The notes under the pieces: generated by a model
What the model was told of the DNA's origin: nothing
Seen by the model: only the letters and a program-made list of their open reading frames with translations
Database searches by the model: none
NCBI GenBank assembly: GCA_031267475.1
Contig: JAIRZA010000059.1
Coordinates: forward strand, 1-7,313
Source of the DNA: Spirochaetaceae bacterium
GTDB lineage: Bacteria; Spirochaetota; Spirochaetia; Treponematales; Breznakiellaceae
DNA length: 7,313 nt
Direction: 5' to 3'
Position numbers and translations under genes: made by a program
Shown here: piece by piece, positions 1-5,829 of the stretch
How the letters are laid out: the number at the start of each line of letters is the position of its first letter
Numbering within the stretch: the stretch's first letter is position 1

Positions 1-446
1 ACACCAGCCAAATCCATCACAAGCGCGCAAAAACCAGCGCAGATATACAACACCGTTTTGAACTTACCACCCATACGCGCCGCGACAGCCACACCACGCT
101 TTATCGAAATCATCCGCAAAAAAATCATAGAAAATTCACGATAAAAAATAAGCGCAAAAATAAAAGGCGGCATATATCCAACCACAACAAAACAAAAAAA
201 CATATTAATATGCAGAAAAGCATCCGCAAAAGGATCCAGCAACTTCCCAGAATCACTCACCTGATTCAACCTTCTAGCAAAAAAACCATCAAGAAAGTCA
301 GTAAATTCCACAAAAACCAACAACACCAGCAGACAAATAAGAATCAAACCCGAATATTCAGTAAAACGCTGCGCGGCATTATACACAACAAAAAAAACAG
401 GCGCGAAAAACACCCGAACCAGCGACAACTTATTAGAAAGCAACAT
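1..446 (-). CDS. pgsA: CDP-alcohol phosphatidyltransferase, PgsA-like (3' end outside window)
   Basis: This is probably the membrane enzyme that joins CDP-diacylglycerol to glycerol-3-phosphate in phosphatidylglycerol synthesis. About 148 codons are visible, starting MLLSNKLSLVRVFFAPVFF, and the frame runs off the left edge; family members are usually about 180-200 residues. The CDP-alcohol phosphotransferase signature D-x2-DG-x2-AR-x8-G-x3-D-x3-D is complete and exactly spaced at about residues 49-74 (TDFLDG, FFAR, SGKLLDPFAD), so all the metal- and substrate-binding acidic residues are present. Hydrophobic stretches flank it, as expected for this polytopic family. The ATG at 444-446 is the first in frame after an upstream TAA; the ribosome-binding site is weak (GGTGGTG, 4 bases away). 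Codons end overwhelmingly in T or G, more than in the other genes here. The substrate (glycerol-phosphate rather than serine or another alcohol) is inferred from resemblance. Confidence 0.85.
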   Translation of the reverse strand, partial: MLLSNKLSLVRVFFAPVFFVVYNAAQRFTEYSGLILICLLVLLVFVEFTDFLDGFFARRLNQVSDSGKLLDPFADAFLHINMFFCFVVVGYMPPFIFALIFYREFSMIFLRMISIKRGVAVAARMGGKFKTVLYICAGFCALVMDLAG

Positions 447-579
447 TAAACACCACCATTAAAACACGCAAAGAGCAAAAACACGACCAACATTAAGCAG
501 CCGTCCCGCAATTCATCCCCCCAAAACACCCATACAACCAATCCGTCCAGCACCCGCCGGCAAACAAGAACACCACAAA

Positions 580-1647
580 CTAGCGCAGCTTTTTCCTAAG
601 CTTCCTGCGAATATTGCGAGCCGCGTTTTTTTCTTCAAGAGACTTTTCCACCAACACTTCGGCGGACGCGACACCGGCGGGATAAAAAATCACAGGCTTC
701 CTGCCCGGAAGCAAGGAAAACACAAGCATCAACACAAGAGCCGCCAGAATCATCCCAGCCGAAAAAACCTGACCAGTAGAAAAACTAGTAAGCGGATGAG
801 AGAGCGCAATCGGCAAACCATTTGGAACAAACTCTATCCGGTAACCCAAATCGCTGTCCGGCTCGCGGAAATATTCGATGATAAAACGTATTATACCATA
901 GCCCAAAACATAAAACGCCAGAATAAACCCCTTGAAAGGCTTTTTGTTTCGCAAAGACCAGCAAATAAACCACAAGAAAACACCCTCAAATAAAGCCTCA
1001 AAAAGCTGAGTAGGATAACGCGGCAGATTTATCATAGACGAAACACCCTGCGGTACCGGAATACCAGATTTTTCCGCAGCCTCGCGCGCCCAGCCAATAT
1101 TGGACGGAAACCGCTCCGCGTTGGGAAATATCATACCGAACACACCCGTAGTAACCCTGCCGTACAACTCGCCATTTATGAAATTTCCTATCCTGCCAAA
1201 AGTATAACCAAGCGGAATAGACGCGCCGAGCATATCGCCTATGTCGCGCGGATCGTACCGGTGAACAGCGCACCAAAGCAAACAACCCGACAAACAGCCA
1301 ATAAACCCGCCATGGTAGCTCATACCCTGCAAACCCGTAAAACGCCCGTTGCGGAAAGGCCAAAAAACCAGCCAAGGCTGCCTGACATAAATATCACTCG
1401 TTTCGTACACTAAAGTCGCAAAAACACGCGCCCCCAGAAGCAAGCCCAGAATCGACCAAAAAAACAAACTAGAAACCTGCTCGCTCGTCATCGGGAAGTT
1501 TCGCTCGCGCGTCTGTTTGCGAAACATCACAAACGCGACAGCAAACGCGACAATGTACATCAATCCATACCAGCGCACAGGAAGACCGGGAATTATTTCC
1601 GGCTTAAGCCAATCCGGAAATTTAACGGCTAACGGCATAAAACTCAT
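580..1647 (-). CDS. lgt: Prolipoprotein diacylglyceryl transferase (Lgt)
   Basis: Lgt is the inner-membrane enzyme that moves diacylglycerol from phosphatidylglycerol to the lipobox cysteine of prolipoproteins, the first step of lipoprotein maturation. The 355-residue product has the family hallmarks: an N-terminal membrane segment after VRWYGLMYIVAF (25-36), MSYHGGFIG with the conserved His at 112, the Lgt signature GRIGNFINGE at 151-160, and IIRFIIEYFREPD at 252-264 with the conserved C-terminal arginines. About seven hydrophobic segments are visible. It is longer than the usual 260-300 residues because of a C-terminal extension (about 315-355) ending in a very basic tail, RRKLRKKLR. The start at 1647 is supported by AAGGA six bases upstream; M4 is a less likely start. 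The neighbouring pgsA-like gene would help supply its lipid donor, phosphatidylglycerol. Confidence 0.96.
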   Translation of the reverse strand: MSFMPLAVKFPDWLKPEIIPGLPVRWYGLMYIVAFAVAFVMFRKQTRERNFPMTSEQVSSLFFWSILGLLLGARVFATLVYETSDIYVRQPWLVFWPFRNGRFTGLQGMSYHGGFIGCLSGCLLWCAVHRYDPRDIGDMLGASIPLGYTFGRIGNFINGELYGRVTTGVFGMIFPNAERFPSNIGWAREAAEKSGIPVPQGVSSMINLPRYPTQLFEALFEGVFLWFICWSLRNKKPFKGFILAFYVLGYGIIRFIIEYFREPDSDLGYRIEFVPNGLPIALSHPLTSFSTGQVFSAGMILAALVLMLVFSLLPGRKPVIFYPAGVASAEVLVEKSLEEKNAARNIRRKLRKKLR

Positions 1648-1653
1648 ATAAAA

Positions 1654-1658
1654 TCCTT
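1654..1658 (-). promoter_or_regulatory. Ribosome-binding site of lgt
   Basis: On the minus strand AAGGA lies six bases before the ATG at 1647. This selects the first methionine over M4. The 78-base gap between the ATPase gene and lgt (1648-1725) shows no clear terminator hairpin, so read-through from the flagellar genes is possible. Confidence 0.6.
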
Positions 1659-1725
1659 AATAGCAAACCATTAAAAACCAGAGCATTGAAAGAGCGCCCT
1701 TGAATTCACCACAAAAAAGCGACAA

Positions 1726-2865
1726 CTACAACTTATAACCCTGACTAACAGCATTTGATAATTTATGTTTTAGAAATACATTTTCTTTTTTTATTTTATT
1801 TATTTCAATTTGCTGCGTCTTTACAGTCTCAATAAGATCGCTCTGCGACAGAACGCCGGAATGAAGCAACTCTTGAACATACTCTTTCTTGCTTTCAAAA
1901 TCAATTTCAGCCTCAGCCGCAGCCTCCTGATAACTTTCGTCCACAGTGGAAATAGTGAAGGGAGCGGAATCTTCCGGCGTTTGAAGAATTTTATCAGCTA
2001 TACGGTATATCGCCTGCGACAACACCGAATTCGGCTTATACAGAACAATAGGAAGACGAGACGCAAGACTGGTATCCTGAATACTGTCGCGGTATATCAC
2101 ACCAAGATGTTCAACTTTAAGCCCCAAATACGCCTCGCACGACCGGCGTATTTTCATAGCGACTTCAGAATCGCTAGGCGAATCCAGCATATTAAGAATA
2201 AGACGCGGCTGAAAACGCTCCATAGATGTTTTGAATTTTTGGTAAGAAGACGGATCAATACGTTCTATTTCTTCCAGCATCTTGGGCAGATAGAGCATTT
2301 TAAGACCGGAGCCCTCCTTGCGGATACGCTCAAGATAATCATAGGCCGGAACACCACGCTTAAAAGCGCTGTACATCAAGCGAAACACCGCGTTTTTCAA
2401 GAAAACATAAGCGTTAAGCGTAGCCGTAACAGCCGGAGAGCTGACAATTATCCCCTGCCCCGACAACAAAAAGAAATCAAGAATAGATTGATGCGTACCC
2501 GCGCCAAGATCGAGTATTAAAATATCAGCTTTTATTGACAAAAGACGGCGGGCAAGCATATTCCGCTGAGATATTTTGAGATTTGCGGCGCCCGGAATTT
2601 CAGCGTCGCCAGGGATAAAGCGCAGATTCGGAATATCAGTATTAGCAATAATTGTTGAAAAATCAATCTTAGGGTTATTAAGAAACGAGCCTATGCTGGC
2701 TCCGGGCTTTTGATGACCGATTATAAGATGCAGATTCGAAGCGCCCAGATCCAAATCCGCCAGCACAACTTGCTTGCCGGCCTGGGAAAACGCCACAGCC
2801 AAATTTGCCGCCGCCAGCGATTTGCCAACACCGCCTTTACCGCTCGCAATCGGAATTATCCGCAT
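1726..2865 (-). CDS. MinD/ParA-family P-loop ATPase (FlhG/YlxH-like)
   Basis: This is a cytoplasmic deviant-Walker ATPase of the MinD/ParA/FlhG type, 379 residues long. It has the signature lysine P-loop GKGGVGKS at 9-16 (K10 and K15), switch I ADLDLGASN at 36-44, and Walker B DILILDLGAG at 114-123. The N-terminal 290 residues or so form the ATPase fold. The rest is an acidic stretch (EAAAEAEIDFESKKEY) followed by a likely coiled coil (about 340-372, Leu/Ile/Lys/Glu-rich), longer than in a plain MinD. The protein begins directly at the P-loop strand, so it lacks the N-terminal DQAxxLR-type segment with which FlhG stimulates FlhF. An in-frame TAG lies immediately before the ATG, which excludes an upstream start. 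It begins only 5 bases after the fliY stop, so translation is probably coupled and a role in placing or controlling flagella is inferred. A general chromosome- or cell-envelope-positioning role is the alternative. Confidence 0.88.
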   Translation of the reverse strand: MRIIPIASGKGGVGKSLAAANLAVAFSQAGKQVVLADLDLGASNLHLIIGHQKPGASIGSFLNNPKIDFSTIIANTDIPNLRFIPGDAEIPGAANLKISQRNMLARRLLSIKADILILDLGAGTHQSILDFFLLSGQGIIVSSPAVTATLNAYVFLKNAVFRLMYSAFKRGVPAYDYLERIRKEGSGLKMLYLPKMLEEIERIDPSSYQKFKTSMERFQPRLILNMLDSPSDSEVAMKIRRSCEAYLGLKVEHLGVIYRDSIQDTSLASRLPIVLYKPNSVLSQAIYRIADKILQTPEDSAPFTISTVDESYQEAAAEAEIDFESKKEYVQELLHSGVLSQSDLIETVKTQQIEINKIKKENVFLKHKLSNAVSQGYKL

Positions 2866-2870
2866 CTAGG

Positions 2871-3926
2871 CTACCCCACTTCGGACAGGCGTTCTTGGGG
2901 GGAGACTATTTCGGTTACACGCACACCAAAGTTTTCGTCAATGACTACAACCTCGCCTTTCGCTATCAATTTATGATTTACGAGTATATCTACGGGTTCG
3001 CCCGCTAACTTGTCCAACTCTATGATGGTGCCTTCCCCCATCATCAAAATCTCTTTTATCAACTTTTTTGTACGCCCAAGTTCAACGGTCATTTCCATGA
3101 AAACATCCATCAAAAGACCGATGTTTCCCTGTTCCCGCTGATTTGCCTGATAGTTCAGATTCGGAAATTGAACAGGCTGTATAAAACCGCCTCCGCCCAT
3201 AGGAGCGCCTCCTGAATTCATAGAGCCGCCCATAGGAGCGCCGCGAGACGCCGCGTCAGCCGCCCCGCCGGCGGGCGCGGGCGGGGCGCTCAGAGCCGCC
3301 GTCATAGACTGCGCGACGGAGGGCCCCAGCACCTCCCAAATCTTTTGCGACGCGCCGTCTCCTATATTCACATCATATACGGCGATAATAAAAGAACCGG
3401 AAGGAAGCGGCACAGCCGCCTTGGGTATATTCACCGCCTCCGGAGATGACGAGGCTATAGATTTGTTGCCGGTCTTGCCGGACAAAGCCGTTATCTCTGT
3501 GCCGGCCATCTGTGAGACGGTTTCCGCGATAACGGACATCGCCATCTCGTCAAGCGTAATGTTGTCCTCTTTATTCATCAGACTGGCGATGTTTTTTGCG
3601 GTTTCTTCAGTCATGATAAACAAATGCTCGCCGGGAAATCCGGTGGTAAAATCAATTTTTACGGAAGTTACAATATCTGGAAGCCCAGTCAAAAAAGCGT
3701 CCCGGCTTGTTTCGGAAACAGAAGGTCCGGAAAAATTTACCGTCCCGCCCGTCATCATGGAAATTCCGTTTGACTGGGACGCGACCGTAGTTTTTAGGAA
3801 GTTTTCAATGACAGTTGTATCGCCGCCTCCGCCGGAGCTCATGCCCGCGCCGCCCCCGATGCTTTCCCCGCCGCCGCCCGAAAGCAGTGCGTCAATCTCA
3901 GCTTGAGAAAGAGCGCCATCACTCAT
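2871..3926 (-). CDS. fliY: Flagellar motor switch protein FliY (FliN family)
   Basis: FliY is a C-ring protein on the cytoplasmic face of the flagellar basal body that works with FliM in switching and export-substrate docking. The 351-residue product has, in order: an N-terminal LSQAEIDALL (6-15), like the CheY-binding motif of FliM; a glycine/serine linker (16-36); a CheC/FliY-like middle domain (about 40-212); a second Pro/Ala/Gly/Met linker containing GAPMGG twice (213-250); and a C-terminal FliN/SpoA domain (about 268-344: LLMDVFMEMTVELG, IIELDKLAGEPVDILVN, GEVVVIDENFGVRV). The CheC-type phosphatase pattern ExxN reads E135-T-V-S138, so the catalytic Asn is missing. The start overlaps the fliM stop as ATGA, and a strong GGGGAGGA precedes it by six bases. 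FliN would be an acceptable name for the C-terminal domain alone. Confidence 0.95.
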   Translation of the reverse strand: MSDGALSQAEIDALLSGGGGESIGGGAGMSSGGGGDTTVIENFLKTTVASQSNGISMMTGGTVNFSGPSVSETSRDAFLTGLPDIVTSVKIDFTTGFPGEHLFIMTEETAKNIASLMNKEDNITLDEMAMSVIAETVSQMAGTEITALSGKTGNKSIASSSPEAVNIPKAAVPLPSGSFIIAVYDVNIGDGASQKIWEVLGPSVAQSMTAALSAPPAPAGGAADAASRGAPMGGSMNSGGAPMGGGGFIQPVQFPNLNYQANQREQGNIGLLMDVFMEMTVELGRTKKLIKEILMMGEGTIIELDKLAGEPVDILVNHKLIAKGEVVVIDENFGVRVTEIVSPQERLSEVG

Positions 3927-4963
3927 AATAAATCCTCCCCGTCGGAAATAAGCTCTTCAAAATCATCCTGCTCAATATCCGCCATTCTTTTGGTAACTTG
4001 CACCGCCACTTTCCTGCCGACAACACCCGGCCGGCAAAGAAACTTTTGTTTTCCGCCTATGGTAATGGCGAAAGGGTCGCTCACCTTGACATTGTAAAGC
4101 CGCACCACATCGCCAGTCTGCAATGAAAGAACATCGCGTACAGGAACTTGAATCGTTCCAATTTCAGCAACTACATTAACATCGACTTTTACTAATTTTT
4201 CCTTAAGGATATTAAGATTTTCCGGATTTGCGCCCTGCCTGACGTTTGAATACCAGAACTGCGCCGAAAGTTTGCTTATAATGGGTTCTATCGTAAGGTA
4301 GGGGATGCAGAAATTCATCATGCCTTCGACTTCGCCAACCTTAGTTTCGAGTGTTACCAGCACGACCATTTCCGTTGGGGGCACTATCTGGGCAAATTGC
4401 GGATTTGTGTCAATCTGCCCAAGCCGGGGTCGTAGATCTATGACCTGCGCCCAGGCTTCGCGCATATTTCCCAAGATGCGCACTATTATACCTTCCATGA
4501 CGGATTGCTCGATGTCTGTTAATTCATGCTGTTGTTGCTGCGACTTCGAGCCGTCTTCTTTGCCGCCAAACAAGCGGTTGATTATAGAGAATGTGATGCC
4601 GGGATCGATTTCTAAAACCGCGTTCCCTTTGAGCGGGTCCATGTTGATAATCGCAAGCGTTGTAGGCGATGGCAGCGAGCGGATAAACTCTTCGTAGGTG
4701 AGTTGGTCAACTGTTGCGACGTGTACGTGCACCAGTGTCCGCAGGCTCGCGGAAAGCGCTGTTGTTGTAAGGCGCGCAAAGGTTTCATGCATTATCTGCA
4801 CGGTTCTTATTTGTTCTTTGGAAAATTTATCCGGACGTTTGAAATCGTATATTTTTACTTTGCGGGTGTCGGCGACAGGCTTATATTCTTCAGTTTCAGC
4901 GCCGCCCGCGTTGATTGCGGTAAGAAGCTGGTCTATTTCATCCTGAGATAGAACCTCGGTCAT
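3923..4963 (-). CDS. fliM: Flagellar motor switch protein FliM
   Basis: FliM is the C-ring protein that binds phosphorylated CheY and passes the signal to FliG to reverse motor rotation. The 346-residue product is of normal family length. The N-terminal CheY-P-binding motif is LSQDEIDQLL at 5-14, followed by a short flexible linker. The CheC-like middle domain spans about 36-235, with RTLVHVHVATVDQLTYEEF (75-93) and the conserved INRLFGG (128-134). The C-terminal SpoA/FliN-like domain covers about 255-325 (VDVNVVAEIG, VLSLQTGDVVRL, KFLCRPGVVGRKVAVQV). The Shine-Dalgarno is poor (AATAAGAAT directly before ATG). In the treponemes I know, fliL and motAB lie upstream; here the upstream neighbour is a decayed transposon. 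Confidence 0.97.
   Translation of the reverse strand: MTEVLSQDEIDQLLTAINAGGAETEEYKPVADTRKVKIYDFKRPDKFSKEQIRTVQIMHETFARLTTTALSASLRTLVHVHVATVDQLTYEEFIRSLPSPTTLAIINMDPLKGNAVLEIDPGITFSIINRLFGGKEDGSKSQQQQHELTDIEQSVMEGIIVRILGNMREAWAQVIDLRPRLGQIDTNPQFAQIVPPTEMVVLVTLETKVGEVEGMMNFCIPYLTIEPIISKLSAQFWYSNVRQGANPENLNILKEKLVKVDVNVVAEIGTIQVPVRDVLSLQTGDVVRLYNVKVSDPFAITIGGKQKFLCRPGVVGRKVAVQVTKRMADIEQDDFEELISDGEDLL
3933..3940 (-). promoter_or_regulatory. Strong ribosome-binding site of fliY inside the end of fliM
   Basis: GGGGAGGA on the minus strand ends six bases before the fliY ATG and lies within the last codons of fliM (GGG GAG GAT for Gly-Glu-Asp). Together with the ATGA overlap it fixes the fliY start and implies coupled, high translation of FliY relative to FliM, which fits the higher copy number of FliN-type proteins in the C-ring. 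Confidence 0.75.
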
Positions 4964-4969
4964 ATTCTT

Positions 4970-4998
4970 ATTGTCATAAAAAATTGCGTTATCGTCAA
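4970..4998 (-). promoter_or_regulatory. Possible fliM promoter
   Basis: On the minus strand TTGACG (4993-4998) and GACAAT (4970-4975) are separated by 17 bases, matching sigma-70 boxes at 5/6 and 4/6 positions. The -10 box ends only six bases before the fliM ATG, so such a transcript would be leaderless or nearly so, consistent with the poor ribosome-binding site. No flagellar-type (sigma-28) promoter was recognised. The evidence is base matching only. Confidence 0.25.
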
Positions 4999-5012
4999 GT
5001 GTCCTGTCCGCG

Positions 5013-5117
5013 TTGCCTAATGAAAAATGTTACCGAAAAGAACCCATGCCTCAAATTGGAATGTCAACTTGTTGACACGTCAACTTGTTGAAATGTCAAC
5101 TTGTTGACGCTGTTACC
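5013..5117 (+). repeat. Left modular end of the insertion sequence
   Basis: There are two modules reading inward. The short one is TTGCCTAATGAAAAATGTTACC (5013-5034, imperfect) followed by GAAAAG. The long one starts ATGCCTCAAATTG (5046-5058), contains three palindromes and ends GCTGTTACC (5109-5117). The right end has the same two module types in the opposite order. Confidence 0.55.
5063..5108 (+). repeat. Three palindromic repeats at exact 16-base spacing
   Basis: GTCAACTTGTTGAC occurs at 5063-5076, with one changed end base at 5079-5092, and again exactly at 5095-5108. Starts are 16 bases apart. Each unit is a dyad, GTCAAC-TT-GTTGAC, the form expected of a dimeric DNA-binding protein. A fourth, slightly changed copy (GTCAACAAGTTAAC) sits at 5790-5803 in the right end. 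The third unit overlaps the -35 region of the transposase promoter. They could be transposase-binding sites or an operator; the sequence does not distinguish these. Confidence 0.75.
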
Positions 5118-5128
5118 CAAAATATAAT
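5101..5128 (+). promoter_or_regulatory. Likely transposase promoter
   Basis: A perfect TATAAT is at 5123-5128, 26 bases before the transposase ATG at 5155. The best -35 candidate is TTGTTG at 5101-5106 with a 16-base spacer, only 3/6 matches, and it lies inside the third GTCAACTTGTTGAC palindrome. Binding of any protein to the repeats would therefore block this promoter. Confidence 0.45.
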
Positions 5129-5130
5129 AA

Positions 5131-5152
5131 GGACGCTCGAAGGAAGGCGTCC
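5131..5152 (+). promoter_or_regulatory. Leader hairpin presenting the transposase ribosome-binding site
   Basis: GGACGC (5131-5136) pairs perfectly with GCGTCC (5147-5152) around a ten-base loop that contains most of the Shine-Dalgarno AAGGAAGG (5140-5147). The ATG at 5155 follows three bases after the stem. Structures at transposase ribosome-binding sites are known to limit transposition in other insertion sequences; that role here is inference. Confidence 0.4.
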
Positions 5153-5154
5153 GG

Positions 5155-5750
5155 ATGTGGTTAAACATGAATCAGAAACAAGCGGTCACGGGGGTATCTT
5201 TCCAAGTATCAAAAGGCGGCGAAGAAAGCGAAGTCGGCTTTGCTGGATGAGTTCACCCGGCTGACCGGGTATCACCGGAAATCCGCCGTCCGGCTCTTAA
5301 GCCGCAAGCCGGTGAAGGAAATCATGGTCTATGCCAATGGCGAGGCGGTCAAGCTCAAACCGGAGGGCAGGACGTTTGCGCGTAGCGCAAACGTCCTAAG
5401 CAAGCGCTTAGCGCTTGCGACAGCGTCCGGCCAACCGCAAAGGAAAGCCGGTCTACACCGATGAGGTCCTCGCCGCCCTACGCATGGTATGGGTTTTCTC
5501 CTGGTACAAATGCGGGAAGATCCTCGCCCCGCTCATGCGGCGGCAGATGAAGTACATCGCCGGATGGCCGGCCTTTCATATAACGCCGGAAACAGCGGAA
5601 AAACTCATACGGATAAGTCCCACGACCATAGACCGGTACCTCAACCCGGTGGAACTCCAACAGAATGTCAACAAGGCTATCCTGCGCCTGCGCCAACGGC
5701 TCGCACAGACAAACCGCAAACTGTCGCTGAAACAGGACGGCTTTCGGTAA
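5155..5750 (+). pseudogene. Integrase-core (DDE) transposase remnant
   Basis: Three pieces of one transposase lie in successive frames. Piece 1 (from ATG 5155, MWLNMNQKQAVTG) is lost after a run of five G (5190-5194); dropping one G joins it to YLSKYQKAAKKAKSALLDEF, so there is a +1 frameshift. Piece 2 (to about 5368) carries the N-terminal helix-turn-helix-like LTGYHRKSAVRLL. It is interrupted by a double hairpin (5369-5418). Removing 5369-5420 (52 bases) joins it in frame to piece 3 (QRPANRKGKPVYTDEVLAAL onward). Piece 3 runs through FHITPETAEKLIRISPTTIDRYL straight into NPVELQQNVNKAILRLRQRL. In intact relatives, as I recall them, the first is N-terminal and the second C-terminal, with the catalytic domain of over 200 residues between, so the DDE core is deleted. 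The real C-terminus was probably further on, since the frame stays open past a T-run at 5753. The start at 5155 is favoured by AAGGAAGG seven bases upstream; ATG 5167 is the alternative. Confidence 0.75.
5369..5418 (+). repeat. Double-hairpin element, copy A
   Basis: Hairpin 1 is a perfect 13-base-pair stem, AGGACGTTTGCGC / GCGCAAACGTCCT (5369-5381 and 5385-5397), with loop GTA. Two bases later hairpin 2 is a perfect 8-pair stem, GCAAGCGC / GCGCTTGC (5400-5407 and 5411-5418), with loop TTA. It splits the transposase reading frame, and deleting 52 bases including it restores the frame, so it is an insertion and not original coding sequence. Copy B at 6140-6194 has the same architecture. Confidence 0.9.
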
Positions 5751-5827
5751 CATTTTCTAAATGAGGCATCCTTGCTTTTCGGTAACAGCGTCAACAAGTT
5801 AACGTTTCAATTTGAGGCATTTCGGTG
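5744..5827 (+). repeat. Right modular end of the insertion sequence
   Basis: Reading the plus strand, TTCGGTAAC (5744-5751 region) leads to TGAGGCAT (5762-5769). Then TTCGGTAAC (5778-5786), GTCAACAAGTTAAC (5790-5803) and TGAGGCAT (5813-5820) follow, ending TTCGGTG. The first module overlaps the presumed original transposase C-terminus; one base of slippage in the T-run at 5753 would read SVTFLNEAS. Confidence 0.55.
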
Positions 5828-5829
5828 TC

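Larger units (their letters stand above)
5013..5827 (+). mobile_element. Decayed, internally deleted insertion sequence
   Basis: This segment of about 815 bases is bounded by related inverted sequences. The left end has ATGCCTCAAATTG (5046-5058); the right end, on the minus strand, has the same 13 bases (the complement of 5808-5820). Both continue inward to a GTCAACTTGTTGAC-type palindrome and then GCTGTTACC. Between them lies a dead transposase gene in the plus direction with its own promoter and leader hairpin. The catalytic middle of the transposase is gone, so the element could only have moved with an enzyme supplied in trans. Exact termini and target duplication cannot be set by eye, because each end holds two copies of the ATGCCTCA...GTTACC module. 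Confidence 0.6.

Noticed and set aside
210..449. Plus-strand open frame rich in Lys, Gln and Asn
   Set aside because: It is antisense to the pgsA-like gene, whose full catalytic signature is on the minus strand; its composition is only the complement of T/G-rich coding sequence.
492..575. Minus-strand 27-codon frame with GTG start between lgt and pgsA
   Set aside because: It has no ribosome-binding site, unusual Trp/Cys/Gly composition and no recognisable family; it is most likely chance in T/G-rich sequence.
5063..5108. Regularly spaced repeats considered as a CRISPR array
   Set aside because: The units are 14 bases with 2-base gaps, so there is no room for spacers; they are operator-like palindromes.
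5369..5418. Double hairpin considered as an integron attC site
   Set aside because: There is no attC core-site pair or integrase context, and a triloop double hairpin does not match attC architecture.
5478..5797. Minus-strand open frames opposite the transposase
   Set aside because: They are antisense shadows of the transposase remnant, with no supporting start signal.
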